Shown here one piece after another: positions 9,273-18,446 of a DNA stretch of 64,000 nucleotides. The notes below the pieces were generated by a model. It saw only the letters and a program-made list of their open reading frames with translations, did not search any database and was not told where the DNA came from. How positions within the stretch are numbered: the first letter of the stretch is position 1; the number at the start of each line of letters is the position of its first letter. Location: NCBI GenBank assembly GCA_050250755.1, contig JBFWOB010000001.1, positions 186,001 through 250,000 of the forward strand, read 5' to 3'. The DNA is from Ga0077555 sp050250755. GTDB taxonomy: Bacteria; Pseudomonadota; Alphaproteobacteria; Rhizobiales; Hyphomicrobiaceae. Made by a program: the position numbers and the translations under genes.

Positions 9273-9808
9273 CCTCGCTCGCGGTGGATTGTGGCGGCCT
9301 TTTCCGGCCGAAGCCCCTTCGCGAACGGACACGCCATACTTGTCTGGGCCGCACCTGTGTCCGCTATCAAATGTCGAGCGGCCGTGTCGCGTCTATGAAT
9401 TCGGGGCGGATGAGGCCCCTAACAGCGATGCCTCTTTCCTCTGCCCAACGACGTTAGCAAACCAGTGCGTTATCTCACAAGCCGACTCGCCAACTCATGC
9501 ACGGGTGGCGTCGAAAGCGAGACCGGCATGTTGCGCTATTGGGAGTATCGCAACCAGCCGGTCGGGCAGCGCCGCTTACGCCAGCCTGTGAGGGCAGCAG
9601 CGCTACGGCTTCCTCCACAAGAAGGGCAGCCGCGTGGGGCCAAAGCTATGGATCGTCGAGGTCGATGACGCCAAGCTGAGGGCCCCAAACTCCCACAACA
9701 GGCAATGCGGCCAGCGCGATCAAACGGCGGTGAACTTTGGCCCAACCGCGTGCAACTCTGACTGCCTACGTGCTGCCCATCAGCCTCCGGCGCGCGCGCC
9801 GAGCACGA
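9273..9808. other. Intergenic region between convergent genes, possible decayed coding sequence
   Basis: This 536-bp stretch has no gene I can support. Around 9600-9690, one plus-strand frame reads RYGFLHKKGSRVGPKLWIVE, which looks like relic coding sequence, but it is closed by stops upstream and has no recognisable family. Confidence 0.35.
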
Positions 9809-10588
9809 TCAATCCGGTACGATGCCGCCGTCGACGTTGAGCGATTGGCCGGAGATGTTGCGTGCGCCGGGCGTGGCCAAAAACACGACCATTGCCGCGA
9901 TGTCTTCGGGATCGTTGGCGCGTCTCAGCGGAATCACTGCGTTGCGCCGCTCCTCCATCGCCGCGAGCGACAGCCCTTCCTGCTTTGCACGCACCGACAA
10001 ATTGGCGTCGGACAGCGCCGTGCGCGTGATGCCCGGGCAGACCGCGTTGACATTGATGTTGTGCGGCCCGAGCTGCTGCGCCGCCGTCTTGGTCAGGCTG
10101 ATCACGGCGCCTTTCGAGGCGGCATAAGCCGCATTCGATGTGCCCGCGTAGCCTTTTCCCGCGATCGACGCGATGTTGACGATGCGGCCCTCACGACGCG
10201 GGATCATGGTGCGCGCCACGGCCTGCAGGCAGAAAAACACGCCCTTGGCATTGACGCGATGAATGCGATCCCAGTCGGCCTCGGTCAGCTCCATGATGTC
10301 GGCGCGGCGGGTGACGCCAGCATTGTTCACCAGGATGTCGATGCGGCCGAAATCCTTCACGACCTGATCGACCATCTTCTGGATGTCGGCGACGTCGCCG
10401 ACGTCCACCTTGATCGCCTGTGCTTTGCGCTGATGCGCCTCAATTCGCCCGGACACCTTGGCGGCCTTGGCAGCGTCGATGTCGGCGACGATCACCGTGG
10501 CGCCGGCCTCCGACAGCGCGAGGGCGCAGGCCTCGCCGATGCCTTGTCCAGCGCCGGTGACCAACGCGATCTTGCCTTCGAGCAGCAT
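9809..10588 (-). CDS. SDR family oxidoreductase (FabG-like)
   Basis: This is a classical 259-aa short-chain dehydrogenase. It has the Rossmann glycine motif TGAGQGIG near the N-terminus, NNAG after beta-4, the catalytic Ser in NIASIAG, and the YAASK catalytic Tyr-Lys pair. The C-terminal segment SGQSLNVDGGIV is typical. Asp following the second strand (VADID) suggests NAD preference. The ATG follows GAGGAGA with good spacing. The substrate (3-ketoacyl, sugar or polyol) cannot be told. It has no operon partner: convergent DNA lies downstream and IS remnants lie upstream. Confidence 0.92.
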   Translation of the reverse strand: MLLEGKIALVTGAGQGIGEACALALSEAGATVIVADIDAAKAAKVSGRIEAHQRKAQAIKVDVGDVADIQKMVDQVVKDFGRIDILVNNAGVTRRADIMELTEADWDRIHRVNAKGVFFCLQAVARTMIPRREGRIVNIASIAGKGYAGTSNAAYAASKGAVISLTKTAAQQLGPHNINVNAVCPGITRTALSDANLSVRAKQEGLSLAAMEERRNAVIPLRRANDPEDIAAMVVFLATPGARNISGQSLNVDGGIVPD

Positions 10589-10702
10589 GCGACGTCTCCT
10601 CAGAACGGCTTCTCGATGACATATTTCCGGCGGTCGGGCGGCACGGTATCAATCGTTGATGCTGTGAACCGGCACGGCCTCCAAGCTGCAATCAGCGTCG
10701 AA

Positions 10703-10795
10703 AAATGACCCCCTGCCTCCAATTTCTCCGCGGCTTCGCTGCGCTCCGCAGCTCCGCGCTTGGAGGCAAAGAAACTCAAACCATAACGGGGTCAA
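10703..10795. mobile_element. IS21-type end remnant with nested inverted repeats
   Basis: TGACCCC (10706-10712) and GGGGTCA (10788-10794) are inverted, and inside them GCCTCCAA (10715-10722) pairs with TTGGAGGC (10760-10767). The flanking TCGAAAAATGACCCC resembles the ends of IS21-family elements common in rhizobia. No transposase frame survives. It interrupts the transposase fragment beside it. Confidence 0.4.
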
Positions 10796-10809
10796 TATTA
10801 CGCGCCCAT

Positions 10810-10888
10810 TGACAGTCTTGGCCAGCGCCTTGATCTGGGCACGGATCCTGGGTGTTGTGGTCGCATTGGCGCGCAGCTTCACGGGCAT
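10810..10888 (-). pseudogene. N-terminal fragment of an IS481-type transposase
   Basis: About 26 codons read MPVKLRANATTTPRIRAQ and onward, which resembles the N-terminal helix-turn-helix start of IS481-family transposases (the NATTTP motif). The similarity ends abruptly at the adjacent IS21-type sequence, so this is a relic of one element broken by another. The match is by memory of the family, not by alignment. Confidence 0.4.
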
Positions 10889-10915
10889 GAGGCGAAGCGC
10901 TCCCGGACAAGGATC

Positions 10916-11332
10916 ATGCCTCGCGATACACTGAGCCGATCCTGCCAATCATCCGGACACAACACGCACGAGGGTACGGCCTTTGACGGGCAGCATCTGT
11001 TCCAGATTGCCGAGGACCGCATCCAGAAGATCGGTCCCGAAACGGGGGCCATCCTACGCACCATCGAGTCGAATCGCGTGGTGACCTGCGTCACATGGAT
11101 TGACGGCGAGCTCTGGCACGGCACGTGGGAGGGAGACGAAAGCGACGTGCGGCGCATCGATCCTCAAACGGGCGAGGTTCTTGAGCGGCTCGAGATGACG
11201 GCCGGTATGGGCGTGCCGGGCCTCGAGTCCGATGGCGGCGACCGGTTCTTCTGTGGAGGCGGAACGAGCGGAAAAGTGAGGGCGATCCGCCGCGTCCTAA
11301 CGGTGACGAGAAAGAACTCCCCAAGTCGTTGA
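10916..11332 (+). pseudogene. Truncated beta-propeller gene (glutamine cyclotransferase/Vgb-like)
   Basis: The frame encodes propeller-blade sequence: AFDGQHLFQIAEDRIQKI, then DGELWHGTWEGDES, RRIDPQTGEVLERLEM and GLESDGGDRFFCGGG. Intact relatives I recall are roughly twice as long, with more blades before the first motif. Here the first 18 residues (MPRDTLSRSCQSSGHNTH) look unrelated, so the gene has probably lost its 5' half. It lies next to IS debris, which fits such damage. It could still be expressed as a short protein, but no good ribosome-binding site precedes it. Confidence 0.55.
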
Positions 11333-11334
11333 AA

Positions 11335-11373
11335 AGCAGCCCTATGCGCAATATGGATGCGCATAGGGCTGCT
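11335..11373 (-). terminator. Rho-independent terminator of the first TRAP operon
   Basis: A perfect 15-bp stem (AGCAGCCCTATGCGC, 11335-11349, with 11359-11373) encloses a 9-nt loop. On the minus strand it is followed by TTTTC. It lies about 70 bp after the stop of the TRAP binding protein, and so should end the Q-M-P transcript; it may also stop readthrough on the plus strand. Confidence 0.75.
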
Positions 11374-11442
11374 GATGTTCTTCCGCTAGGACTTGGTAAG
11401 CTCAGCGGACCCGATCCGAATAATCGACGTCTTCTTCTATAG

Positions 11443-12570
11443 CTATTTCAAACCGAAAGTCGCCGCATCGATTTTCGCATAGATCTCATTGTACATCACT
11501 TCGGCTAGCTTCGCTTCATCGGTGCTTATCGGTTGCACGAGCTTGTCGTACTTGTCGTAGAGTTTCCGATAGTCAGCCACGAATTGTTCAGCATCCGAAA
11601 GGCCGAGCGTTTCCTTAGCGGTCGTGACCGTATGCTTCAGATCATTCTCGACAAACTCGGCCCGCATCTTCAGCAAACCGGGATGTGGTTCCACAACCGG
11701 AATTTTCTTTTGCTTGGCGACCTCCAAGCCTTCATCCTCACCTTTGGCATAGGCGATGGCGCCATAGACCGCGGCTTTCGCGGAGGCCCGCAGGAACGCT
11801 TTGCGCTCGTCGACGCTCAGCTCGGCCCAGCTCGCCTTGTTCATGGAAAAAACGGACCCCGCACGAAACGAGCCCGCATTGAGCAAAATGACCTGCTTTG
11901 CGACGTCGCCGAGCCCGTGCGTTTTCAATCCGCCAACAGCATAAAGAGCACCGTCGAGGGTGCCGCGCGAGATTCCTTCATACATGCCCGACGTCGGCAT
12001 ATTGACGCCGATGGCCCCCATCGCCTTCGCGAACCGATCCCAAAGAGAGCCGCCTGCTCTCAGTTTCTTGAGATGCAGTTTCTCGGGTGAATTGAAATCA
12101 CCGTTGGCGATAATCATGTAGGGCGGCGTCGAAATAGCGGCCATTGGAAGTTGGTTTTGCTTCCCGAGCTCCTCCAGACAGGCTGGACAACCGAGCAAGT
12201 AGAGCTCAGTGAGAGCCATCATTGCGGCCGTATCGTTGGCCCCCAACATGGCCATGTCGTTTACAAGGATGCCGTGCGGATAGTAGGCGGGTGTATACGT
12301 GTAGATCATTTGGCCGATATCAGCGACCTGATCGCGAAGGCCATCCGAAATCGCTTTTGCCGCCAGCAGCGACTCGCCACCAAACAGGCGAATTGTGACA
12401 GCACCTTTCGTTTCAGATTTCATTTCATCGGCGAGCTTCTGGTACGCCAGGCCGATCGGGTGTTTGGGCGATACATAATAAGCCGCCTTGAGCGTCTTGG
12501 CATCTGCCATTCCCGTCATCCATGCCGCGAGCGCCGCAGCGACCGTAATCGTTTTGATCGACCTTTGCAT
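11443..12570 (-). CDS. TRAP transporter solute-binding protein, DctP family
   Basis: This 375-aa periplasmic binding protein begins with a Sec signal peptide (MQRSIKTITVAAALAAWMTG, cleaved near ADA-K). The ATG follows GGGAGG. It has the DctP pattern: LADEMKSETKGAVTIRLFGG near the N-terminus, then LRAGGSLWDRFAKAMGAIGV with the Arg position that usually clamps a substrate carboxylate, and SRGTLDGALYA. It delivers a small organic acid to the QM permease encoded just upstream (13994-14518, 12628-13935). The operon order is Q-M-P, with P last before a strong terminator. The ligand is unknown. Confidence 0.92.
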   Translation of the reverse strand: MQRSIKTITVAAALAAWMTGMADAKTLKAAYYVSPKHPIGLAYQKLADEMKSETKGAVTIRLFGGESLLAAKAISDGLRDQVADIGQMIYTYTPAYYPHGILVNDMAMLGANDTAAMMALTELYLLGCPACLEELGKQNQLPMAAISTPPYMIIANGDFNSPEKLHLKKLRAGGSLWDRFAKAMGAIGVNMPTSGMYEGISRGTLDGALYAVGGLKTHGLGDVAKQVILLNAGSFRAGSVFSMNKASWAELSVDERKAFLRASAKAAVYGAIAYAKGEDEGLEVAKQKKIPVVEPHPGLLKMRAEFVENDLKHTVTTAKETLGLSDAEQFVADYRKLYDKYDKLVQPISTDEAKLAEVMYNEIYAKIDAATFGLK

Positions 12571-12627
12571 GTTGCCTCCCTTGAATTGAAGAATAACGAT
12601 CCGTATCGGTTTCCCGGGTATCCGGCC

Positions 12628-13935
12628 CTACTTGATCAAATGCGGCAGATACAGAGTGATCGCTGGGAAGGCGATCAACAACGCCACGCAGATGATATCG
12701 GCGACCAGAAACCAAAGAATTCCCTTAAAGATCGCCTCTGTGGTCATCAGATTGCCGACGATGCCTTTGATGACGAAGACGTTCAGCCCGACCGGCGGGG
12801 TGATGAGCCCAATTTCGAGAAGCTTCGTCATCAGCACGCCGTACCAGATGAGATCGACGCCGGCTTTGTCCATTGCGGGCAGAAATACCGGCAAAGTGAG
12901 CAGCATGATGCCGATGGGATCAAGAAAGCAGCCGAGGAAGAAGAGAACACACATCGAGCCAATCAGCAGTGTGATCTGTCCGGTTTGCCGCTCCACGACG
13001 ACATCCGAGATGAAGTCCGTGAAACCCGAAAGTGCCAGAAACTTTGTCAACAGGATCGCGCCAATTGCGATTATAAAAATCGCGGCCGTTGTGATCAGCG
13101 TCTCCTCAATGGCCTGCCGCATTCTATCGAACGTGAGAGTGCGCTGCGCGAAGCCGATAAGGAAAGCCATGAAGGCGCCGGTCGCACCCGCTTCTGTTGG
13201 CGTGAAGATGCCAGAGAAGAGTCCTCCGAACACTCCCACGATCAGCGCAACAACCGGCCACGCCGAATACACGGCATCAAAGCGATCCCGCCACGTGATC
13301 CGTTGGGGGGAGGTGGGTGCCAATTCCGGTTTGAGCAAGACCCGCGTGACAATCATCACTGAGTAGAGAACAGCCGTCAGCAGACCCGGCAAAAGACCGG
13401 CAATAAAGAGCTGGCTGACCGGAAGCTCTGCATAGATACCGTAAATGAGCAGCAGGATGGAAGGCGGTATCATCGAGCCGATAGTTCCGGCTGCCGCTAC
13501 GGTTCCGGCGGAGAGGCCCTTATCGTAGTTTGCCCGCAACATCTCGGGAACGGCAATCCGTCCCATAGCAGCCGCGCATGCGACAGAGGAGCCGGTCACC
13601 GCCGAGAAGCCAGCGGCGGCGCCCACCGATGCCACCGCGAGTCCTCCAGGCATCCAGGAAAGCCATACGCGCGCGATGCGGAAGAGTCCGTCGGTAAGCC
13701 GGGAATGATAGCAGACGTATCCCATGAGCAAAAACATGGGGACGGAACTCAAATTCCAAGACGCCACAAAATCATATGGTACCGCGGCGAGAAGGCCCCA
13801 TGCCGATTTGGCTCCTACGATTTTCCAAAGACCAAGGAGCGAGACGCCGCCCAAGGCAACACCAACCGGGACGCGCAGGAGCAGAAGAACGACGAGGGCA
13901 ACGAGCACTACCCCGCTTAAGGTTAGATCATCCAT
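12628..13935 (-). CDS. TRAP transporter large permease, DctM family
   Basis: A 435-aa integral membrane protein with about 12 hydrophobic segments. It has DctM landmarks: GCFLDPIGIMLLTLPVFLP, GLITPPVGLNVFVIKG and GTIGSMIPPSILLLIYG. It forms the elevator-type transport subunit, which in characterised TRAP systems is driven by Na+. It lies between the small permease (58 bp upstream) and the binding protein (57 bp downstream) and is clearly in the same operon. No missing segments are seen; the length is normal. Confidence 0.95.
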   Translation of the reverse strand: MDDLTLSGVVLVALVVLLLLRVPVGVALGGVSLLGLWKIVGAKSAWGLLAAVPYDFVASWNLSSVPMFLLMGYVCYHSRLTDGLFRIARVWLSWMPGGLAVASVGAAAGFSAVTGSSVACAAAMGRIAVPEMLRANYDKGLSAGTVAAAGTIGSMIPPSILLLIYGIYAELPVSQLFIAGLLPGLLTAVLYSVMIVTRVLLKPELAPTSPQRITWRDRFDAVYSAWPVVALIVGVFGGLFSGIFTPTEAGATGAFMAFLIGFAQRTLTFDRMRQAIEETLITTAAIFIIAIGAILLTKFLALSGFTDFISDVVVERQTGQITLLIGSMCVLFFLGCFLDPIGIMLLTLPVFLPAMDKAGVDLIWYGVLMTKLLEIGLITPPVGLNVFVIKGIVGNLMTTEAIFKGILWFLVADIICVALLIAFPAITLYLPHLIK

Positions 13936-13993
13936 GAGTGGCCCTGGGGATTCGCGATTATGACAACAGCAAGAAGCAACGAGAACGCAGGAC

Positions 13994-14518
13994 TCACTCG
14001 CTTAACCGATCACTCTCGCCTGGGCTATTCAGGACGGTATTATCGCCGATCATGAGGCGCCACGATTTGTAGAGCAGAACGAGCACGAGAAGCCCGCAAC
14101 CGATCGGCAGATAAAAGCGTGTCGGCCAAACCGTTATTTGGGAATTGCCGAGTGCCATTTCGCCTACGGAATACTTCTGGACCGCGTCCTCCCACGATCG
14201 CAGCGTGAAAGCGGTGAAGTAGACCGCCGACGCGAGGCCGACAATGCTGATCAGGATTTCGGCGGCCCGCTTCGGGAGGTGTTGGGACAGGATCTCAACG
14301 ACAATGTGTGCGTTGAGGAGCTCGACCATCGCGAGCGGCAAGAAGACGATGGCGACAATGTAGTAAGTGGAAACGATTTCGATCGTATTCGCGAGCGGCG
14401 CCGAGAAAAGGTAGCGCAACGCCACATCAAGATTGATGTGTAGCATCATCAGAACTAGCGCACCGCCGGCTACGAAGGCAGCTAGTGTACTCGCCCCCTC
14501 TAAAAGACGTTTGAACAT
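13994..14518 (-). CDS. TRAP transporter small permease, DctQ family
   Basis: The 174-aa protein has four predicted membrane helices, with the DctQ pattern of an Arg-containing loop after the first helix (DVALRYLFSAPLANTIEI) and an acidic/His loop (ELLNAHIVVEILSQ). I start it at the ATG at 14518 because GGGAGGG lies 5 nt upstream of it; the ATG at 14533 would place that site inside the gene. It pairs with DctM to form the QM membrane complex. It is the first gene of the Q-M-P operon. A 16-bp palindrome lies about 70 bp upstream. Confidence 0.9.
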   Translation of the reverse strand: MFKRLLEGASTLAAFVAGGALVLMMLHINLDVALRYLFSAPLANTIEIVSTYYIVAIVFLPLAMVELLNAHIVVEILSQHLPKRAAEILISIVGLASAVYFTAFTLRSWEDAVQKYSVGEMALGNSQITVWPTRFYLPIGCGLLVLVLLYKSWRLMIGDNTVLNSPGESDRLSE

Positions 14519-14909
14519 GCCATCCCTCCCCATTTCTTTTTGCTGGATACGACTCCCCGCGAACCTTGAGCGAAATTGTATCCATATGTGTTCTGCAGAA
14601 CACTGTCAGCGCCCCGGGGCAGTGTCAACAGACAGCATCGATTCCGTATCGAGCAGCGACAAATGCCAATCAGGCCAGCCTGCTGGGGCTCGCCCCTTTC
14701 ACAGCCGCCTTGCCCGCCTAACCGCCATGATCCGCGTTGAGCGAAGTGCACCGAGCGACCAGCAGTAGCCACACCACGTTGCTGATTTTGGTGAAGGCAT
14801 TTCTGACCGAAGCAGATATTGTTTGTGGTTAGACGTGCGCGGTCGCAGTTCGATTGAATCGCATTGCTGCGACTTCAGCTACTGAAGCAGAGCTGCTGTT
14901 TCGGGATCA
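14519..14909. other. Intergenic region upstream of the first TRAP operon
   Basis: This stretch of about 390 bp contains the 14588-14603 palindrome and must carry the promoter of the Q-M-P operon. I see no gene; frames present on either strand lack initiation signals. Confidence 0.5.
14588..14603. promoter_or_regulatory. Perfect 16-bp palindrome, candidate operator of the TRAP operon
   Basis: GTGTTCTGCAGAACAC is perfectly symmetric and lies about 70 bp upstream of the dctQ start. The TGTTC...GAACA arms resemble operators of IclR-type regulators, which often control uptake of organic acids, but no regulator gene is present in the window. The regulator assignment is inference; the symmetry is seen directly. 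Confidence 0.5.
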
Positions 14910-16862
14910 TTAGGTCGCCGGCCATTTTGCTCTCCTTGTGATCAATAGACACCATCCATACACGATGGTTACGAGTGCCAGTCCTACGAGATCGCTGTAG
15001 AGCCCAGGCTTCAACAATCCCGCTGCACCGATTAGAATCAACGTGCGGACGACCCAACCGATAGCGCCGATTCCGTAGAGCCAGCCCTCCGCTGCCGCAG
15101 CCAGAAGCCACACCGCGATGAAGGCCGTTGTTACGTCGTGCAAGATATCGACTGGAGACCCGATCATGATCAGCGTTGGATTGAGTACGAAAAGAAATGG
15201 AACGACAAAGTTTACCATTCCAAGTCGCATCGCCCAAATACCTGTCTCCCAGGGATTCGCGCGTGCGATCGCAGCGGCAGCAATCGCAGCCAGCGCTACG
15301 GGCGGGGTTATGAAACTAATCAAGCCCCAATAGAGAATAAAAAGATGACTCGCTATAGGATTGAGCCCGCCGTTTACGAGTGCGGGGCCAAGCGTCACGG
15401 CTAGAAAGATGTAGCAAGCGCTTGACGTCATGCCCATGCCGAGGATGAAGCTCGTAAAGGCCCCGATGACCAGCAGCAGATAGACGTTCCCCCCGGCAAA
15501 CTGAAGGAGTTCCCGCGCAAAGGCCCCTCCAACACCGGTATATGACAGGGAACCGACGATGAACCCGACTCCGCCTAGAATGGCGACGATGTTTATGATA
15601 TTTCGGGTCGTATCGATGGTCAGGTCACGCAGTCCTGCGAACCCGAAGCGCTTCTGGCCAAACAAGAGCGTAGTTGCAACGAGAACAACCGTGGCAATGT
15701 AGGGCGCCAACGCTTCCCGCTTCATCACCAGAAGTAAATAGGTCAGCAACACGAGGCTGAACAGGAAGTGCCAGCCTTGGCGCAACACGGGCCCCAGCCG
15801 CGGAATCTCATCGGCCGGTTGGCCGCGAAGTCCGTTCTTCGCAGCATAGTGGTCCGCTTGCAGCAAGAGAGCGCCGTAATACAACAGCGCGGGGACCACG
15901 GCGGCCAGCATGACGGTGCTGTATGGCACATTGAGAAATTCCGCCATGATGAACGCAACGGCGCCCATCACCGGCGGCATGAGTGCGCCGCCGGTAGACG
16001 CGCAGGCCTCCACAGCTCCGGCGTAGTGAGAAGGATAGCCGGTCCGCTTCATTGTGGGGATCGTAATCTGTCCCGTGGTGACAACATTCGAGATCACGCT
16101 CCCAGAGAGGGAACCGAAGAAGCCGCTCGATAGTATCGCGACTTTGGCCGGCCCACCCCGACTACGTCCCATTAGTGCGGTTGCCAAGGCCATGAAGAAC
16201 TCACCACCGCCGGTTACGACCAGTGCGGAGCCGAAAATTAGGAATCCGATCAAGAGCGAGGCAATCGTGCGCATGGGCACGCCGATGATGCTTTCTACTC
16301 CCATTGCATGTGCCCGCACCGTCTGCTGCAGGTCCATGCTGGGGCCCCACATGAAACCGGGCATGTGCTCGGAGAACAGGGGGTAAACCGCAAAGGCCGC
16401 GCACAAGGCAAACAGTACGGGTCCGCCCGCACGACGCAACGCCTCAAGTGCGAGAACGCAGATGATGCCGGCTATCAGCGTTGCGGTCTCTGGAGCTACA
16501 ATGTCCCATCCTTCCGCGACGATCCTTCCCCCATTCCACGCGAGATAGAGGCAACATCCCAGTGTGGCGAGAAATAACCCCCAATCGTGCGCCGGGATCT
16601 TATCGCGCGCCCCTTTGTGCGAAGGGTAGGCGAGAAAGGCGAGCGACATGAAGAGGCCCAGCAATATATAATAGAACGCCGTGTCGATGATTGGTCCGCC
16701 AAAAAAATTCAAATTGAAGGTTTGATTGACCGTCAGCACAATGCCGAGAGTACCGAGAACCAAGGCGATCCAATAGGAAAACCCGGTTAGACGATCGCGA
16801 CCGCCGTCCTCCGGTGCCAATTCGAGCGTTACGTCTGGCTTGCTGGCGACCTCTACAGACAT
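14910..16862 (-). CDS. TRAP-TAXI transporter fused permease (4TM/12TM)
   Basis: A 650-aa protein with about 16-18 hydrophobic segments, corresponding to a DctQ-like part fused to a DctM-like part, as usual for TAXI-type TRAP systems. Landmarks are GFFGSLSGSVISNVVTTGQITIP, CASTGGALMPPVMGAVAF, GMGMTSSACYIF and WGLISFITPPVALAA. It works with a TAXI binding protein, encoded divergently at 17023-18171 and separated by only 160 bp, so the two are probably co-regulated. The ATG at 16862 is preceded by GGGAGGT. Substrates for this class are often glutamate or related acids, but none is proven here. Confidence 0.93.
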   Translation of the reverse strand: MSVEVASKPDVTLELAPEDGGRDRLTGFSYWIALVLGTLGIVLTVNQTFNLNFFGGPIIDTAFYYILLGLFMSLAFLAYPSHKGARDKIPAHDWGLFLATLGCCLYLAWNGGRIVAEGWDIVAPETATLIAGIICVLALEALRRAGGPVLFALCAAFAVYPLFSEHMPGFMWGPSMDLQQTVRAHAMGVESIIGVPMRTIASLLIGFLIFGSALVVTGGGEFFMALATALMGRSRGGPAKVAILSSGFFGSLSGSVISNVVTTGQITIPTMKRTGYPSHYAGAVEACASTGGALMPPVMGAVAFIMAEFLNVPYSTVMLAAVVPALLYYGALLLQADHYAAKNGLRGQPADEIPRLGPVLRQGWHFLFSLVLLTYLLLVMKREALAPYIATVVLVATTLLFGQKRFGFAGLRDLTIDTTRNIINIVAILGGVGFIVGSLSYTGVGGAFARELLQFAGGNVYLLLVIGAFTSFILGMGMTSSACYIFLAVTLGPALVNGGLNPIASHLFILYWGLISFITPPVALAAIAAAAIARANPWETGIWAMRLGMVNFVVPFLFVLNPTLIMIGSPVDILHDVTTAFIAVWLLAAAAEGWLYGIGAIGWVVRTLILIGAAGLLKPGLYSDLVGLALVTIVYGWCLLITRRAKWPAT

Positions 16863-17022
16863 ATTACCTCCCAGTTTGGTCTTATTGTATTCTGCGGCCG
16901 GCTGAGTTGGCGATCCGCCTGACCGGGCGCGAAATGTTTGACCAATAGAGACTCAATTGCCATCATCCTTCCGGTCAATCAAGCTGCACCTAAAAATACG
17001 CAGCGGCACAGGGAGGAAGACG

Positions 17023-18171
17023 ATGAAAAGCATAAGCCGCCGAACAGTCTTAGCGACGCTTACTGGTGCCATCGCGTCGCCCGCATTGGCACAGAAGCTG
17101 CCGTCCAGCTCAGTTTGGACCGCTTACGATCTTGGGTCTTCTGGATATGTCGAGGCTTCGGCAATTGCGGAAGCGCTTATGAAGACCGGCGCCATTCGGG
17201 TGAGGATTGTGCCGTCCGGAACTTCGATTGGGCGACTGCTTCCGCTCAAGCAGGGGCGCGCCAACTACGGCTTTTTGGCGAATGAGCTCTACTTTGCCTC
17301 CGAGGGCCTCTATGACTTTGCCGCGCCGAGTTGGGGGCCACAGGATGTTCGGGTCGTGCTGGCAAGACCAACCACTAATGGCCTGTGCATGGCGAAGGAC
17401 ACTGGCGCCACGACTATCAAGGACATGAAAGGGAAGCGGATTGGTTATGTGAAGGGGAATCCGTCCGTCAATGTGAAAAATGCGGCTTACCTTGCATTCG
17501 CGGGCCTTACAGAGAAAGATATCGAGCCAGTTTGGTACGGCAGCTACAATGCCATGAAGACCGCAATCGTCAATAACCAGCTTGATGGCTTTAGTACGGT
17601 CACGACGTCTGCCAACATGCGTGAAATCGAGGCGAGTCCGCGCGGACTAATGTGGTTGCCGTTCCCGGCCGCGGACAAAGAGGCCTGGGCGCGGGCCCAA
17701 AAGGTGTTGGATTTTCTTGAGCCACGCAAAGAAACATTGGGAGCTGCCATCCCCCCTGGCGGTGTCGAGCTGATCGGCTTGCGATATCCGATGATTACGA
17801 CGTATGCGAGCACCAGTGCAGATGAAGTGTACGCAATCTGCAAGGGAGTGGAAGAGAATATGGCGGCAATCCAGGCGGCGACCGGCACTGGAGAGCAGTG
17901 GCATCCAAAATTCTCTGGATTGCCACGCGCTGACGGACCATGGCACGACGGTACCATCCGCTTCATGAAGGAAAGGGGATGGTGGACTGAAGACGCGGAG
18001 AAATGGCAAGTTGCCCGTTTGGCACGACAGAATCGCCTTATTGCCGCTTGGCCCAAAGCAGAGGCTGCCTTTAAGAGTCACGTCGCAGCGGAATCGGCCA
18101 AAGGCCACAAGGTGGATGGCGACGAAGCGTGGGAGAAATTCTGGATGGAGTTTCGTTCTACAGTCGATTGA
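17023..18171 (+). CDS. TAXI family TRAP transporter solute-binding protein
   Basis: The start is the ATG at 17023 after GGGAGGA; an upstream ATG at 16957 is in frame but has no such site. The signal sequence (MKSISRRTVLATLTGAIASPALA) carries two Arg and ends ALA-QK, so export may be by Sec or Tat. The mature part follows the TAXI pattern: YVEASAIAEALMKTG, RIVPSGTSIGRLLPLKQG, and GKRIGYVKGNPSVNVKNAAYLAFAGL. It is 382 aa, somewhat longer than the usual 320, with an extended C-terminus rich in Lys, Trp and Glu. It captures substrate in the periplasm for the divergently encoded 4TM/12TM permease. Confidence 0.9.
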   Translation: MKSISRRTVLATLTGAIASPALAQKLPSSSVWTAYDLGSSGYVEASAIAEALMKTGAIRVRIVPSGTSIGRLLPLKQGRANYGFLANELYFASEGLYDFAAPSWGPQDVRVVLARPTTNGLCMAKDTGATTIKDMKGKRIGYVKGNPSVNVKNAAYLAFAGLTEKDIEPVWYGSYNAMKTAIVNNQLDGFSTVTTSANMREIEASPRGLMWLPFPAADKEAWARAQKVLDFLEPRKETLGAAIPPGGVELIGLRYPMITTYASTSADEVYAICKGVEENMAAIQAATGTGEQWHPKFSGLPRADGPWHDGTIRFMKERGWWTEDAEKWQVARLARQNRLIAAWPKAEAAFKSHVAAESAKGHKVDGDEAWEKFWMEFRSTVD

Positions 18172-18327
18172 TCGCGGCCTGCTGTCGGACACAGAGTCAC
18201 CTGCGCTCCGTGTGCAGTCCTTCTGATCAGATCATACGTATCGGGCAGGATACCGTCGCTAAAGCGTCCTGTGCCGGTTTCCATAAGTTCAGCGGATCAG
18301 ATGAAGGGTGGGCGAGCGCATCTTCGT

Positions 18328-18365
18328 GATGGCTTGCCCATGCCCTCTATGCCGGGCAAGCCATC
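18328..18365. terminator. Hairpin between convergent TAXI and TRAP genes
   Basis: A perfect 12-bp stem (GATGGCTTGCCC, 18328-18339, with 18354-18365) and a 14-nt loop lie between convergent genes. No strong T-run follows on either strand, so it is a probable but not classical bidirectional terminator. Confidence 0.5.
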
Positions 18366-18446
18366 CAGTTCGTTTGGGGCCGGCGCCTGCTGAGTTCGAG
18401 AGGCGCTTCCTTTTCTCAACTGCTCAATCTGTCTCGCAGACGTCCG

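Noticed and set aside
9600..9840. Plus-strand frame reading RYGFLHKKGSRVGPKLWIVE
   Set aside because: It may be a relic, but it has no start, no family match and stops upstream.
9737..10708. Long plus-strand frame of 323 codons
   Set aside because: It is antisense to the SDR gene, whose motifs are complete; the frame is a GC-rich shadow with no family features.
12151..13362. Plus-strand frame of 403 codons
   Set aside because: It is antisense to the TRAP genes dctP and dctM and has a low-complexity, charged composition typical of shadows of membrane proteins.
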